Shown: one piece after another, positions 34,916 to 42,707 of the stretch
Position numbering within the stretch: the stretch's first letter is position 1
Layout: the number at the start of each line of letters is the position of its first letter
Program-made: the position numbers and the translations under genes
Source of the DNA: Xenophilus aerolatus
GTDB lineage: Bacteria > Pseudomonadota > Gammaproteobacteria > Burkholderiales > Burkholderiaceae_C
Direction: 5' to 3'
DNA: 64,000 nt
NCBI GenBank assembly: GCA_030418545.1
Contig: QAIB01000015.1
Location: 1-64,000, forward strand
Notes under the pieces: model-generated
The model's database searches: none
What the model was told of the DNA's origin: nothing
Seen by the model: only the letters and a program-made list of their open reading frames with translations

Positions 34916-34929
34916 TTGCGGTTGATCAA
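34916..34929 (-). promoter_or_regulatory. FNR-type box for the three-BON / kinase unit
   Basis: TTGCGGTTGATCAA reads TTGATCAACCGCAA on the minus strand. The class II -10 window (34893-34888) holds GACGAT, a weak hexamer. Confidence 0.52.
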
Positions 34930-35201
34930 TGCACGCTCATCTCCTCGAGCCGGGTTGCGGCGACGGGGCGATCAGCGGCAACCGCGACACCTGGGCGAGA
35001 ACATCGGTTTCCCGAGGGGCCTGCGCACGCCACAGGCTCGTCGAGGGTTGGGCCGCGGAGGTTTTCTTCGCCTGACGGCCGCCTCTGCTGCGCCCGGTGG
35101 GCGCAGCATCAGCGCCGGCGTATGGCGGGGACAGGCGTGAGGTGCGGCGCTGAGTCATACGAAGTCCGGTCGACGGCAGCGCGGATCGAGCCCGTGGATG
35201 C

Positions 35202-35882
35202 CTACTTCGGTGCGTCCTGGGGCTCGGGCGGGCGGGTCTCGTCCTGCCGCCTGCCTGCTCGCGCGGCCGCCCGGTCCAGGGCGCGCGCGGCGGCGGCCGC
35301 GGCCTGCTCGGCGCGCCGCAAGGACCGCTGGGTGGCCGCGAGGGCCTCGCGGGCCTGCGCCGTGCCGAGGTCGCGGTAGCGGGTTGCGAGCGATTCAGCC
35401 CGCTCCATGGCGTCGCGGGAGGCTTGGGCTGCTTCCGTGCTGGCGTCTGCAGCCGCGCGTGCGGCATCGCGGCCTTCTTCGCGCGCCAGGGCGGCCGATC
35501 GCTCGGCCGCTTCGCGCAGGCGCGTGGCGGACTGTGCGGCCTCCCGGCTGGCTTTTCGAATCGCTTCGACCATCGCGCGCGACAGCCGGCCTGCCTCGAC
35601 ATCGGCGGCGGCCGCCGCCTCCCGGGCAGAGCGGGCGGTGGCTGCTGCCGCTGTCCTGGCTTCCCTGGCGGCGTCTCTCGCTGCCTCGACGGCCGGGTCC
35701 GGCGGCGGGCTGAGGAGCCCTGGCGGATCGGCCGCCCGGGCGGCACCGAGGGGCGCAAGTGCGAGCAGGAAGGCGCAAGCCAAGCCCCGAGTCCATTCGG
35801 ACCGCGGTCGTGAGCCAGGACCTGGCAGGATGGCCGACACCTGCGCGTTTGGGACGGGCGGGGTGATGCAAGTGGATCGCAT
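35202..35882 (-). CDS. Exported Ala-rich coiled-coil protein
   Basis: About 226 residues from this start. A signal peptide (RGLACAFLLALAPLGAARAA) with A-x-A cleavage lies near residues 35-52. The mature part is almost entirely Ala/Arg/Glu/Ser in heptad-like order (AAREARTAAAATARSAREA; DAARAAADASTEAAQASRDA), predicting one long periplasmic coiled coil, and ends in a Pro-rich tail. It could be a structural spacer, a Lpp-like or TolA-like element; no family is claimed. An FNR-type promoter upstream predicts a transcript start near 35925, supporting starts at 35903 or 35882 rather than 35942. Confidence 0.62.
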   Translation of the reverse strand: MRSTCITPPVPNAQVSAILPGPGSRPRSEWTRGLACAFLLALAPLGAARAADPPGLLSPPPDPAVEAARDAAREARTAAAATARSAREAAAAADVEAGRLSRAMVEAIRKASREAAQSATRLREAAERSAALAREEGRDAARAAADASTEAAQASRDAMERAESLATRYRDLGTAQAREALAATQRSLRRAEQAAAAAARALDRAAARAGRRQDETRPPEPQDAPK

Positions 35883-35931
35883 GGACGGCAGCCTGGGTTG
35901 CATGGCGGATTCGATGGCCTGTGGAACGCCC

Positions 35932-35973
35932 ACTGTAGGCACGCTCCAGATGTGGGACCTTGCGCGCCGTCAA
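35932..35973 (-). promoter_or_regulatory. FNR-type box and -10 for the coiled-coil gene
   Basis: On the minus strand TTGACGGCGCGCAA occupies 35973-35960 and TACAGT occupies 35937-35932, exactly the class II spacing. Transcript start predicted near 35925. Confidence 0.66.
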
Positions 35974-35986
35974 GCCGGGCGGCTCC

Positions 35987-36490
35987 TCAGGCCAGCGCGT
36001 GAAGGATCAATCCCTGCAGGACCAGTCGCCGGCCCTCGCGTGCAGGAAGGTCGAGCTGCATGCGCCGAGCCAGCAGGTCCAGCGCCGCGACGCGCACCGC
36101 CGCGTTGCTGAGGACGGGGATGGCGGCGTGGTGCGCGATGCGCTGCACGAGTCCCGGCTCGACGCCCTGGCACTCGATCGCTTCGTAGAGCTGTCCGAGC
36201 ATGCGCGCCAGGCTCGACATCCGGTCGGTCGGATCGTCGGGTCGCCTGCGCAGCGGCATGACGGCCACCTGCGCGCCCAGCGCGCGGGCAGCATCGCAGA
36301 ACAGGGATTGGGCGCGTTGGGATGCGATGCCATAGACCAGCCCCAGGTGCCGCGCCTGCAGCGGCTGCGGTGAGCGCCCTTCCTGCCGCGCATCCCACAG
36401 CTGCCGCGCGCGGACGAGGATGTCCCCGGTGGCGTGCTCCGTGGCCAGGGGATCGTCGATGACACGTGCGAATGATGGCTCGGGACTCAT
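35987..36490 (-). CDS. Carbamoyltransferase-like N-domain protein, probably non-catalytic
   Basis: Encodes 167 residues. The middle resembles the carbamoyl-phosphate domain of ornithine carbamoyltransferase: LGLVYGIASQRAQSLFCDAA aligns with the block that normally reads with S-T-R-T, followed by RALGAQVAVMPL, a helix, and IAHHAAIPVLSNAA. The S-T-R-T phosphate-binding motif is degenerate (A-S-Q-R), and the whole C-terminal ornithine domain is missing. A normal enzyme has over 300 residues. It is therefore unlikely to make citrulline; a regulatory or decayed derivative is more plausible. It has its own FNR-type box, and arginine-deiminase-type metabolism is classically FNR/Anr-controlled, but no arc genes are here. 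Confidence 0.6.
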   Translation of the reverse strand: MSPEPSFARVIDDPLATEHATGDILVRARQLWDARQEGRSPQPLQARHLGLVYGIASQRAQSLFCDAARALGAQVAVMPLRRRPDDPTDRMSSLARMLGQLYEAIECQGVEPGLVQRIAHHAAIPVLSNAAVRVAALDLLARRMQLDLPAREGRRLVLQGLILHALA

Positions 36491-36544
36491 GGCTTGCACG
36501 ATGCGTGGATGTTCAAGCCTAGACCGCGGCCACCTGATGCCCGC

Positions 36545-36558
36545 TTGAGGAATGTCAA
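36545..36558. promoter_or_regulatory. FNR-type box between the OTC-like and Crp/Fnr genes
   Basis: TTGAGGAATGTCAA. On the minus strand TAGGCT (36521-36516) is near the class II -10 position for the gene starting at 36490; on the plus strand the sequence at 36581-36586 is a poor hexamer. It may serve both directions. Confidence 0.48.
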
Positions 36559-36723
36559 TGCCGGCCGTCCCGCTCTGCCAACTATTGCACGATCTCGGCC
36601 GCTGACGCGTTCGACATCGTTCGTTCACCGAGCGTTACTCGATGACATCCAACGTTGTCGTGGGTGTTGCTTGCACGGCGCAGGATCAATGCCTTCCAGC
36701 AAGCCATCCTTCCCACACCCATC

Positions 36724-37494
36724 ATGAACCCAGCCCACGCCGAAGCGCCTCTTGCGCGCGCCGCCTCTTTCCTGAAGTCCACGGGTGCCGCGTCAGCTGC
36801 GGTCGCCATCGATCCGATCGGCGCGCGTCTGCGCAGCTTGCGTGAGCAGATGAATCCCGTGCGCCGGGTCGTGCACGCGGGGGAGGCGATCTTCCAGGCA
36901 GGCGAGCGCTTTGCAAGTCTCTACGTCGTCCATGCCGGCCTGTTCAAGATGATCAACATCTCCGCCGACGGCAGGGAGCAGGTCGTCGGCTTCAAGTTCC
37001 GGGGTGACTGGATCGGCTTCGACGGCATTGCCGAGGCCCGTCACAAGAGCGATGCGGTGGCCATGGACACCAGCGAGGTCTGGGTCCTGCCCTACGAACA
37101 ACTGATGGTCCGCTCGGCGGAGCAACCGGGCTTGCTGGGCGAACTTCACGCTGCCATGAGCCGGGAGATCGTCCACGACCGCGACTCGATGATGGCGCTG
37201 TGCACCCTGCCGGCCGACGCGCGCGTGGCGGATTTCCTGCGTTACTGGGCGGAAAGCCTGGCGATCCGCGGCATGCGCACGGATGAGATCGCCTTGCGGC
37301 TGACCCGGGCCGAGATCGGCAACTACCTCGGCATGACGCTGGAGAGCGTCAGCCGAGCGCTGTCGAAGCTGGTGCGCGCCGGCGTCATCGACTTCTGCAG
37401 CAAGGGGCGCCGCGACCTGCAGATTCCGGACGTCGACGCACTCGGACGTTTCGTTCAGCGCTACCTGGTGCCTGCTCCGGCGACGTTGCAGTAG
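36724..37494 (+). CDS. Crp/Fnr-family regulator without the iron-sulphur cysteines
   Basis: Encodes 256 residues. A cyclic-nucleotide-binding-like barrel spans about 45-155 (AGEAIFQAGERFASLYVVHA; GFKFRGDWIGFDGIAE), followed by the dimer helix and a winged helix with the recognition element LESVSRALSKL. The E-x-x-S-R pattern of that helix is the same as in FNR, so it can be expected to read TTGAT-like half-sites. The N-terminal region contains no cysteine, so it cannot hold the oxygen-labile [4Fe-4S] cluster; it resembles Dnr/FixK-type or redox-independent members. It lies next to the OTC-like gene and convergent with a sensor kinase. Confidence 0.88.
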   Translation: MNPAHAEAPLARAASFLKSTGAASAAVAIDPIGARLRSLREQMNPVRRVVHAGEAIFQAGERFASLYVVHAGLFKMINISADGREQVVGFKFRGDWIGFDGIAEARHKSDAVAMDTSEVWVLPYEQLMVRSAEQPGLLGELHAAMSREIVHDRDSMMALCTLPADARVADFLRYWAESLAIRGMRTDEIALRLTRAEIGNYLGMTLESVSRALSKLVRAGVIDFCSKGRRDLQIPDVDALGRFVQRYLVPAPATLQ

Positions 37495-37522
37495 CCGGCG
37501 CGCATCCTCCACGGCGTGCGGT

Positions 37523-39613
37523 TCAGCCGCGGGGGGCCACCCGGGCCAGTACGTCGATCAGCTCGGTCCGCGAAAACGGCTTCTGCAGCAGCTCGCAACC
37601 GGCGGGGAGCTGGCGGTCCGCCTCCATCAGCTCGGCGGAGTAGCCCGACATGAGGACGATGGAAATGCCGGGTGTCGCCTGCAGGGCCTGCACGGCCAGT
37701 GTCGTGCCCTGCATGCCCGGGCCCAAGGAGACGTCGCTCAGGAGCAGGTCGAAGCGGGGCGACCCGGTCTGCAGCAGCGCCAGTGCCTCCTCGCCGCTGG
37801 CCGCTTCCTCGACCTTGTAGTCCAGTGAGCGCAGGAGGCGGCTGGCGACCTTGCGCACCTCGGCATCGTCCTCGACCAGCAAGGCTTGCCCACCGGCACG
37901 GCGCGCGAGTGCGGCCGGCGCCGCATGTGCCTCGCGCGGGACGGCATGCTCGTCACGGACCGGGAGGGACAGCGTCACGGTGGTGCCTGCGCCGGGCTGG
38001 GACTCCACCTCGACATGGCCGCGCGACTGCGAAGCGAACCCGTAGACCGTGCTCAGTCCCAGGCCGGTTCCTTTTCCCGGTGGCTTGGTGGTGAAGAAAG
38101 GCTCGAACGCGCGCTTTTTCGTCTGTTCGTCCATGCCAGCCCCGGTGTCGGCAACGGAAATCGCCACCATCGGATGGCGCCCGGCGTCCGGCCCGGCCGC
38201 TTCGGGCAAGGGGTAGGCTCTGAAGCTCAGCGTCCCGCCGCCGGGCATCGCGTCACGGGCGTTGATGGCCAGGTTCAGGAGGGCGGACTCCAGCTGGCCG
38301 GCGTCGACCCAGGCGGTCGGGCAACCCGGGGCGACATGCAGGTCCACGCGGATGCGCCGGTCCAGGGTCCGGCCCAGCATGTCGCACAGCGACTCCAGCA
38401 GCGCCCCCAGGTCGACACGTTCCGTCTGGAGGCGCTGGCGGCGCGAGAACGCCAGCAGTTTGCGCGTCAGCGCGGCGCCGCCGCCTGCGGCGCGCAACGC
38501 GGCTTGCAGAAGTCGCACGGCCTCGGGGTCGTGCGCGACGGCGGGCAGGTCCTCCAGGACCTGCAGGTTGCCCTGCACGATGGTCAGCAGGTTGTTGAAG
38601 TCGTGGGCCACGCCGCCGGTGAGCTGGCCGATGCTCTCCAGCCGCCGGGCGTGGTCGAGCTGTTCCTCGGATCGCAGACGCTGGTGGGTGGTCGCGAGCA
38701 GATTGGCGGCCGACTCGAGGAAGTGCAGTTCGTCTTCGCCGAAGCGATGGGGCAGCCGGCTCCTGACCGACAGGATGCCGATGATCTGCCCCCGGTCGGC
38801 CAGGGGCACGGCAAGAGCGCTCCGCAGACCGGCGTCGTGCCAGGCCTGCGGCACCGCGAAGCGCGTCTCTTCGCGCAGGTCGCCCACCCGCACCGCGGAC
38901 AGCTGCCGGGCGACGAGGCTGGGCAGGGAGTCCGGCCGGCTTCCCACCTGCAGCCCGACATATTCGCCCGTCGGCATGCCGATCCCCCCGACCAGGCGAA
39001 AGACGTTGCCCGGGCGGTCGAGCAGCCAGGCAATCGCCACCTCCACCTCCTGCGCCGAGGCGACGATCTCCGGCACCCGCTGGACGATCTGCGCCAGGTC
39101 GCGACTTTCGACGGTCAGTCGAGCCAGCTGGGCGAGGTGCTCGCTGTACCGTGCACGCTTCAGGGCCTGCTTGACGCGTGGATAGTCCGCGATGTCGCGG
39201 ATGGCGGCCAGGACGAAGTGCGACCCGGGCCGCTCCAGTGGACTGAGTGCGATCTCGACGATGACCTCGGAGCCGTCCTTGCGACACGCGGCCAGCTCCG
39301 TGCGGGTGCCCATGGGCCTTCGCTGCGGGGCCCGCGCATAGGCCGCCCGGTAACCGGCGTGGCGTGCGCGGCTTGCCTCGGGGACCAGGTGCTCGATCGG
39401 CATCCCCGCAAGCTCGCCGGTGGTGTATTGCAGGAGCGCGGCAGCCGCCGGGTTCGCGGCCGCGATCGACCCGTCGGGCCCGACCACCAGCAGGGCGTCG
39501 GGATGGGCCTCGAAGATGGACTGGAGGACCTGCACGTCCACGCCCGGAGCGGCCAGAGGGCCGGTCGACGCCGAGTCCTCGGGGGGCGGGGTGCGCGCAC
39601 CGGATTCAGCCAT
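37523..39613 (-). CDS. PAS-GAF hybrid histidine kinase with receiver domain
   Basis: Encodes 696 residues. Order: PAS domain at about 28-150 (SIFEAHPDALLVVGPDGSI), GAF at 165-315, HisKA with H337 in GGVAHDFNNLLTIVQGNL, HATPase with NLAINARDAMPGGG and GTGLGLSTVYGF, and a C-terminal receiver with the phospho-Asp near 626 in LLLSDVSLG and the Lys in LLQKPFS. No transmembrane helix, so it is a cytoplasmic sensor. The ATG overlaps the stop of the OmpR-type regulator by 8 bp, making a transcriptionally and translationally coupled pair. The HDFNN form of the H-box marks the large HPK4-like group. Confidence 0.9.
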   Translation of the reverse strand: MAESGARTPPPEDSASTGPLAAPGVDVQVLQSIFEAHPDALLVVGPDGSIAAANPAAAALLQYTTGELAGMPIEHLVPEASRARHAGYRAAYARAPQRRPMGTRTELAACRKDGSEVIVEIALSPLERPGSHFVLAAIRDIADYPRVKQALKRARYSEHLAQLARLTVESRDLAQIVQRVPEIVASAQEVEVAIAWLLDRPGNVFRLVGGIGMPTGEYVGLQVGSRPDSLPSLVARQLSAVRVGDLREETRFAVPQAWHDAGLRSALAVPLADRGQIIGILSVRSRLPHRFGEDELHFLESAANLLATTHQRLRSEEQLDHARRLESIGQLTGGVAHDFNNLLTIVQGNLQVLEDLPAVAHDPEAVRLLQAALRAAGGGAALTRKLLAFSRRQRLQTERVDLGALLESLCDMLGRTLDRRIRVDLHVAPGCPTAWVDAGQLESALLNLAINARDAMPGGGTLSFRAYPLPEAAGPDAGRHPMVAISVADTGAGMDEQTKKRAFEPFFTTKPPGKGTGLGLSTVYGFASQSRGHVEVESQPGAGTTVTLSLPVRDEHAVPREAHAAPAALARRAGGQALLVEDDAEVRKVASRLLRSLDYKVEEAASGEEALALLQTGSPRFDLLLSDVSLGPGMQGTTLAVQALQATPGISIVLMSGYSAELMEADRQLPAGCELLQKPFSRTELIDVLARVAPRG

Positions 39614-40334
39614 CCGTCACCGGCCCGATGAAGATGTATCCGGCACCGCGAACCGACTTGATCAGCTGCGGGTCGTCCGGGTTCGCCTCGATCTTGCGGC
39701 GCAGGCGTCCGACCTGCACGTCGATCGTGCGGTCGAAGGGCGCCGCGTCGCGCCCTCGGGTACAGCCGAGCAGGAAGTCGCGCGACAGCACGCGTCCCGG
39801 GTGGCGGGCGAAGGCCTGCAGCAGCTCGAATTCGCCCCGCGTCAGTGCCACGTCCTCGCTCGCCGGGCTGCGCAGGCTGCGCGCCGCCATGTCGAGCGTC
39901 CAGCCGGCGAACCGCAGCAGGCCGGCATGCTGCGTCGGGGCAGGTGCCGCGGCGTCCGCGCGCGGGACGGTTCGTCGCAGCACGGCCTTGATTCGGGCCA
40001 CGAGTTCGCGCAGGTCGAACGGCTTGGTGACGTAGTCGTCGGCGCCGACCTCCAGGCCCACCACCCGGTCCACCGCGTCGCCCCGACCCGTGACGATGAT
40101 CAGCCCGCAGCTGTGGTGTTCCCGCAGGCTGCGTGCGATGGAGAAACCGTCCTCGCCCGGCAGGCCGAGGTCCAGCAGCACCAGGTCCGCCGGATCGGCC
40201 TTCATGGTGCTCAGCAGCGAACCGCCGTCCTGGTGGCTCGACACCCGGAAGCCGTGGCTGCGCAGGTACTGCTCCAACAGCACGGTGATTTCCGCCTCGT
40301 CGTCCAGGATCGCAACGTGGAAGCCGGTTTTCAT
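39606..40334 (-). CDS. OmpR-family response regulator
   Basis: Encodes 242 residues. Receiver domain: acidic pair D11/D12, phospho-acceptor D55 in LVLLDLGLPGEDG and K104 in YVTKPFDL. The C-terminal winged helix (from about 145) has LTRGEFELLQAFARHPGRVL and the recognition helix FDRTIDVQVGRLRRKIE, then IKSVRGAGYIF. It is the cognate partner of the overlapping PAS-GAF kinase. Upstream, AAGGACACGTACGCC precedes the ATG and a TTTAAT element (minus strand, near 40357) could be its -10. Targets are unknown. Confidence 0.92.
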   Translation of the reverse strand: MKTGFHVAILDDEAEITVLLEQYLRSHGFRVSSHQDGGSLLSTMKADPADLVLLDLGLPGEDGFSIARSLREHHSCGLIIVTGRGDAVDRVVGLEVGADDYVTKPFDLRELVARIKAVLRRTVPRADAAAPAPTQHAGLLRFAGWTLDMAARSLRSPASEDVALTRGEFELLQAFARHPGRVLSRDFLLGCTRGRDAAPFDRTIDVQVGRLRRKIEANPDDPQLIKSVRGAGYIFIGPVTDG

Positions 40335-40410
40335 GGCGTACGTGTCCTTCCTGATGATTAAACATCCGTCGGACAGCCGTGCCAATGCCCCGGTCAGGGG
40401 AGCGCATCGC

Positions 40411-40451
40411 TTGATCTGGCGCAAGGCCGCGTGCCAGGGGCCGCCTACATT
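40411..40451 (+). promoter_or_regulatory. FNR-type box and -10 for the flavodoxin-htrA unit
   Basis: TTGATCTGGCGCAA (40411-40424) with TACATT at 40446-40451, one base from the ideal class II -10 distance. Transcript start near 40459, 16 nt before the ATG. Confidence 0.68.
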
Positions 40452-40474
40452 GGGATGTCCGTTGGAGATGGCCT

Positions 40475-41002
40475 ATGAGCAAGGTGTTGGTCGTTGTGTA
40501 TTCGTACACCGGTACGTCGCGGCGCGTGGCCGAACTGCTGTCCAGTCAGCAGGGCTGGCCGCTGGGCACAGTGGCCGAGATCCGACCGCGCCGGGGCGTC
40601 GAGGGCAATTTGCGCTGCGTCCTCGATTCGCTGCTGCGGCGCAGGCCGCCGGTGCGCTACGACGGGCCGCCGCCCGAGGACTTCGACCTCGTGGTTCTCG
40701 TCGCTCCGATCTGGCTGCTGCGCATGGCTGGCCCCATGCGCAGCTTCGTCGGGCGTTCCGGGCGGGCGCTGCGCCGCGTGGCCGTCCTGTCGGTCATGGG
40801 CGGGCAGGGCGCGCCCAATGCCGCCGCCGAGATCGCCGCGCTCTGCGGATCGACGCCGCTGCTCGCCGCCGCCGTGACCCAGCGCGAGGCGGACGACGGC
40901 AGTTGTGCGGGCCTGTTGCAGTCCTTCGGCACCGCGATCCAGGGCGCGCTGGGCCCGGCAGCGCCGGTGCGCGCTGCCGAGCTCTCCACGCAGGCCGTCT
41001 AG
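40475..41002 (+). CDS. Flavodoxin-like protein
   Basis: Encodes 175 residues. The start KVLVVVYSYTGTSRRVAELL carries the FMN phosphate loop (S/T-x-T-G-x-S), and LVVLVAPIWLLRMAGPMRSF matches the second flavin-contact region of the flavodoxin fold. It should bind FMN and act as an electron carrier or a small NAD(P)H-dependent flavin reductase. Under oxygen or iron limitation such proteins replace ferredoxins. First gene of a two-gene unit with the HtrA-like protease 13 bp downstream. Confidence 0.83.
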   Translation: MSKVLVVVYSYTGTSRRVAELLSSQQGWPLGTVAEIRPRRGVEGNLRCVLDSLLRRRPPVRYDGPPPEDFDLVVLVAPIWLLRMAGPMRSFVGRSGRALRRVAVLSVMGGQGAPNAAAEIAALCGSTPLLAAAVTQREADDGSCAGLLQSFGTAIQGALGPAAPVRAAELSTQAV

Positions 41003-41015
41003 GTCGACGGGCGCG

Positions 41016-42458
41016 ATGGTGCAAGCACGTCGCGCAGCACGCGGGACGCGCCTCGCCGGCGCCGTCCTCGCGGGCGCGATGCTCGCGGGCTGCGCGGCGG
41101 TCGGCCGGGCGGAGGTCGGGGCGGCCGGGTCCCCGGTCGCCATCCGGTCGGATGCGCCCGGCTTTTCGGCGCTCGTCGGGCAGCTCGCGCATTCGGTGGT
41201 CGATATCCGCACCTTGCGCATCGGCCGCGACGAAGCCGCCGACGACCAGAACCCCGATCTCTCGCCCGACTTCGACTTCGCGGATCGGCTGGCGCAGCCG
41301 CTGGCCACGCAGGTGCAGGTGAGCCAGGTCCGGGATCTCGCATCGGGGCTCGTGATACGCGAGGATGGACTCATCCTCACGAGTGCGCACGTGGTGGCGG
41401 GCGTCGACGACGTCCAGGTCCAGCTCGACGACGGGCGCCGGTTCACCGCGCGCGTGCTCGGGGCGGACCGGCGCTCGGATGTCGGTCTGCTGAAGATCGA
41501 GACGAAGGGCCTGCCAGTGGCGGCCCTGGGCGATCCGGCCACCACCCGGGCGGGGGACTGGGTGGCAGCGATCAGTTCGCCGTTCGGATTCCATTCGAGC
41601 GTGACCGCCGGCGTCGTCAGTGCCGTGGGTCGCTTCCTCAACGGGGCGGGCGAGATCCCGTTCATCCAGACCGACGTCGCCATCAACCCTGGCAGCTCGG
41701 GCAGCCCGCTGTTCAACGTGCGAGGCGAAGTCGTGGGCATCAATTCCCTGATCTACAGCGCGAACGGGGGCTACATGGGCCTGTCGTTCGCGGTGCCGAT
41801 CGATCTGGCGATGCGTGTCGCCGGACAGCTGGAACGCGAGGGCATGGTGCGGCGTCCGCAGTTGGGTCTGGCGACGCAGACCCTGACGCCCGCGCTGGCC
41901 GATGCCTTCCAGCTTCCACGTCCCGAAGGTGCTCTGGTGGTGCGGGTGAGTGCGGGCAGCGCGGCCCAGCGCGGCGGACTGATGCCGGGAGACGTGGTCG
42001 TCGCCGCGAATGGCGCAGCGATTCACCAGCCGATGGATCTCGTGAACATCGTCAACGGGCAGCCGGAACGAGCGCCGCTGCAACTGCAGGTATTTCGTGC
42101 AGGTCGAGCGCTTGCCCTGCGCGTCGTGCCGGGGCCCAGGCTGGCGGATGCGCCTCTCGAGTTCAAGCCAGCCGACACGCCCTGGCGCGACGGCATCGGT
42201 CTGAGCCTGGCCGAGCTGTCGACTCGGCTGCGCGCGCAGACCGGAACGGAGACCGGCGTGCTTGTGCGAGAGGTCGAGGGCGCCGCGCGGCGCGATGGTG
42301 TCCAACGCGGGGACGTGATCGTCGGCGTGAATGCCGAGAAGGTATCGGGCATCGACGAGTTCCAGCGAGCCCTGGCCAAGGCAGCCGGACGCCCCGCCGT
42401 CGCGCTGCTGGTGGTCCGTCAGCGACGCATGGCGTACGTGTCCGTGCAATTGCGCTGA
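41016..42458 (+). CDS. HtrA/DegP-like serine protease with two PDZ domains, lipoprotein-type signal
   Basis: Encodes 480 residues. The signal peptide ends in a lipobox-like MLAGCAAVG, suggesting lipid attachment rather than free periplasmic export. The catalytic triad is complete: H125 in TSAHVVAG, D155 in RSDVGLLK, S228 in NPGSSGSPLF. The usual G-N-S-G-G-P is G-S-S-G-S-P here, a conservative change. Two PDZ domains follow at about 285-375 (AGSAAQRGGLMPGDVVVAAN) and 395-478. Such proteases degrade or refold damaged envelope proteins. It is the last gene behind the FNR-type promoter at 40411. Confidence 0.9.
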   Translation: MVQARRAARGTRLAGAVLAGAMLAGCAAVGRAEVGAAGSPVAIRSDAPGFSALVGQLAHSVVDIRTLRIGRDEAADDQNPDLSPDFDFADRLAQPLATQVQVSQVRDLASGLVIREDGLILTSAHVVAGVDDVQVQLDDGRRFTARVLGADRRSDVGLLKIETKGLPVAALGDPATTRAGDWVAAISSPFGFHSSVTAGVVSAVGRFLNGAGEIPFIQTDVAINPGSSGSPLFNVRGEVVGINSLIYSANGGYMGLSFAVPIDLAMRVAGQLEREGMVRRPQLGLATQTLTPALADAFQLPRPEGALVVRVSAGSAAQRGGLMPGDVVVAANGAAIHQPMDLVNIVNGQPERAPLQLQVFRAGRALALRVVPGPRLADAPLEFKPADTPWRDGIGLSLAELSTRLRAQTGTETGVLVREVEGAARRDGVQRGDVIVGVNAEKVSGIDEFQRALAKAAGRPAVALLVVRQRRMAYVSVQLR

Positions 42459-42508
42459 ACGGGTCCAAGCCGTCTGCCACGCAACCCGGCCGGCTTGGTG
42501 CGGTCGCC

Positions 42509-42550
42509 TTGACGTGCCGCAAGCCCGGGCGAGCGCGGGGTTCCTATGCT
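42509..42550 (+). promoter_or_regulatory. FNR-type box and -10 for fnr itself
   Basis: TTGACGTGCCGCAA (42509-42522) followed by TATGCT at 42545-42550, exactly 29.5-34.5 bp from the box centre. This implies autoregulation. The predicted start near 42557 leaves about 150 nt before the chosen ATG. Confidence 0.7.
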
Positions 42551-42707
42551 CGAACGGTGTCGCCCGCATCGTGGCGGCATGAAAGGGTGGGATGCCTATA
42601 TCTGATTCGTCGAGACGGGTGCAAGCGCGGCGCGCATGCAGTCGGCCGCGGGAGATCGACCTCGGCGTTGTGCCCGCGACGGCCCGGTGCGCTGTGTGCC
42701 AAGCAGC

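Noticed and set aside
34937-35158. Possible 73-codon minus-strand gene
   Set aside because: Open frame with an ATG but no ribosome site, Pro/Ser/Arg-rich shadow-like composition and no neighbour relation; the 270-bp stretch 34930-35201 is otherwise without a supported gene.
40370-40381. TCGGACAGCCG, resembling the outer arm of the urease-operon repeat
   Set aside because: Only 11 bases match, no second arm is present, and the sequence lies within a promoter region; most likely chance.
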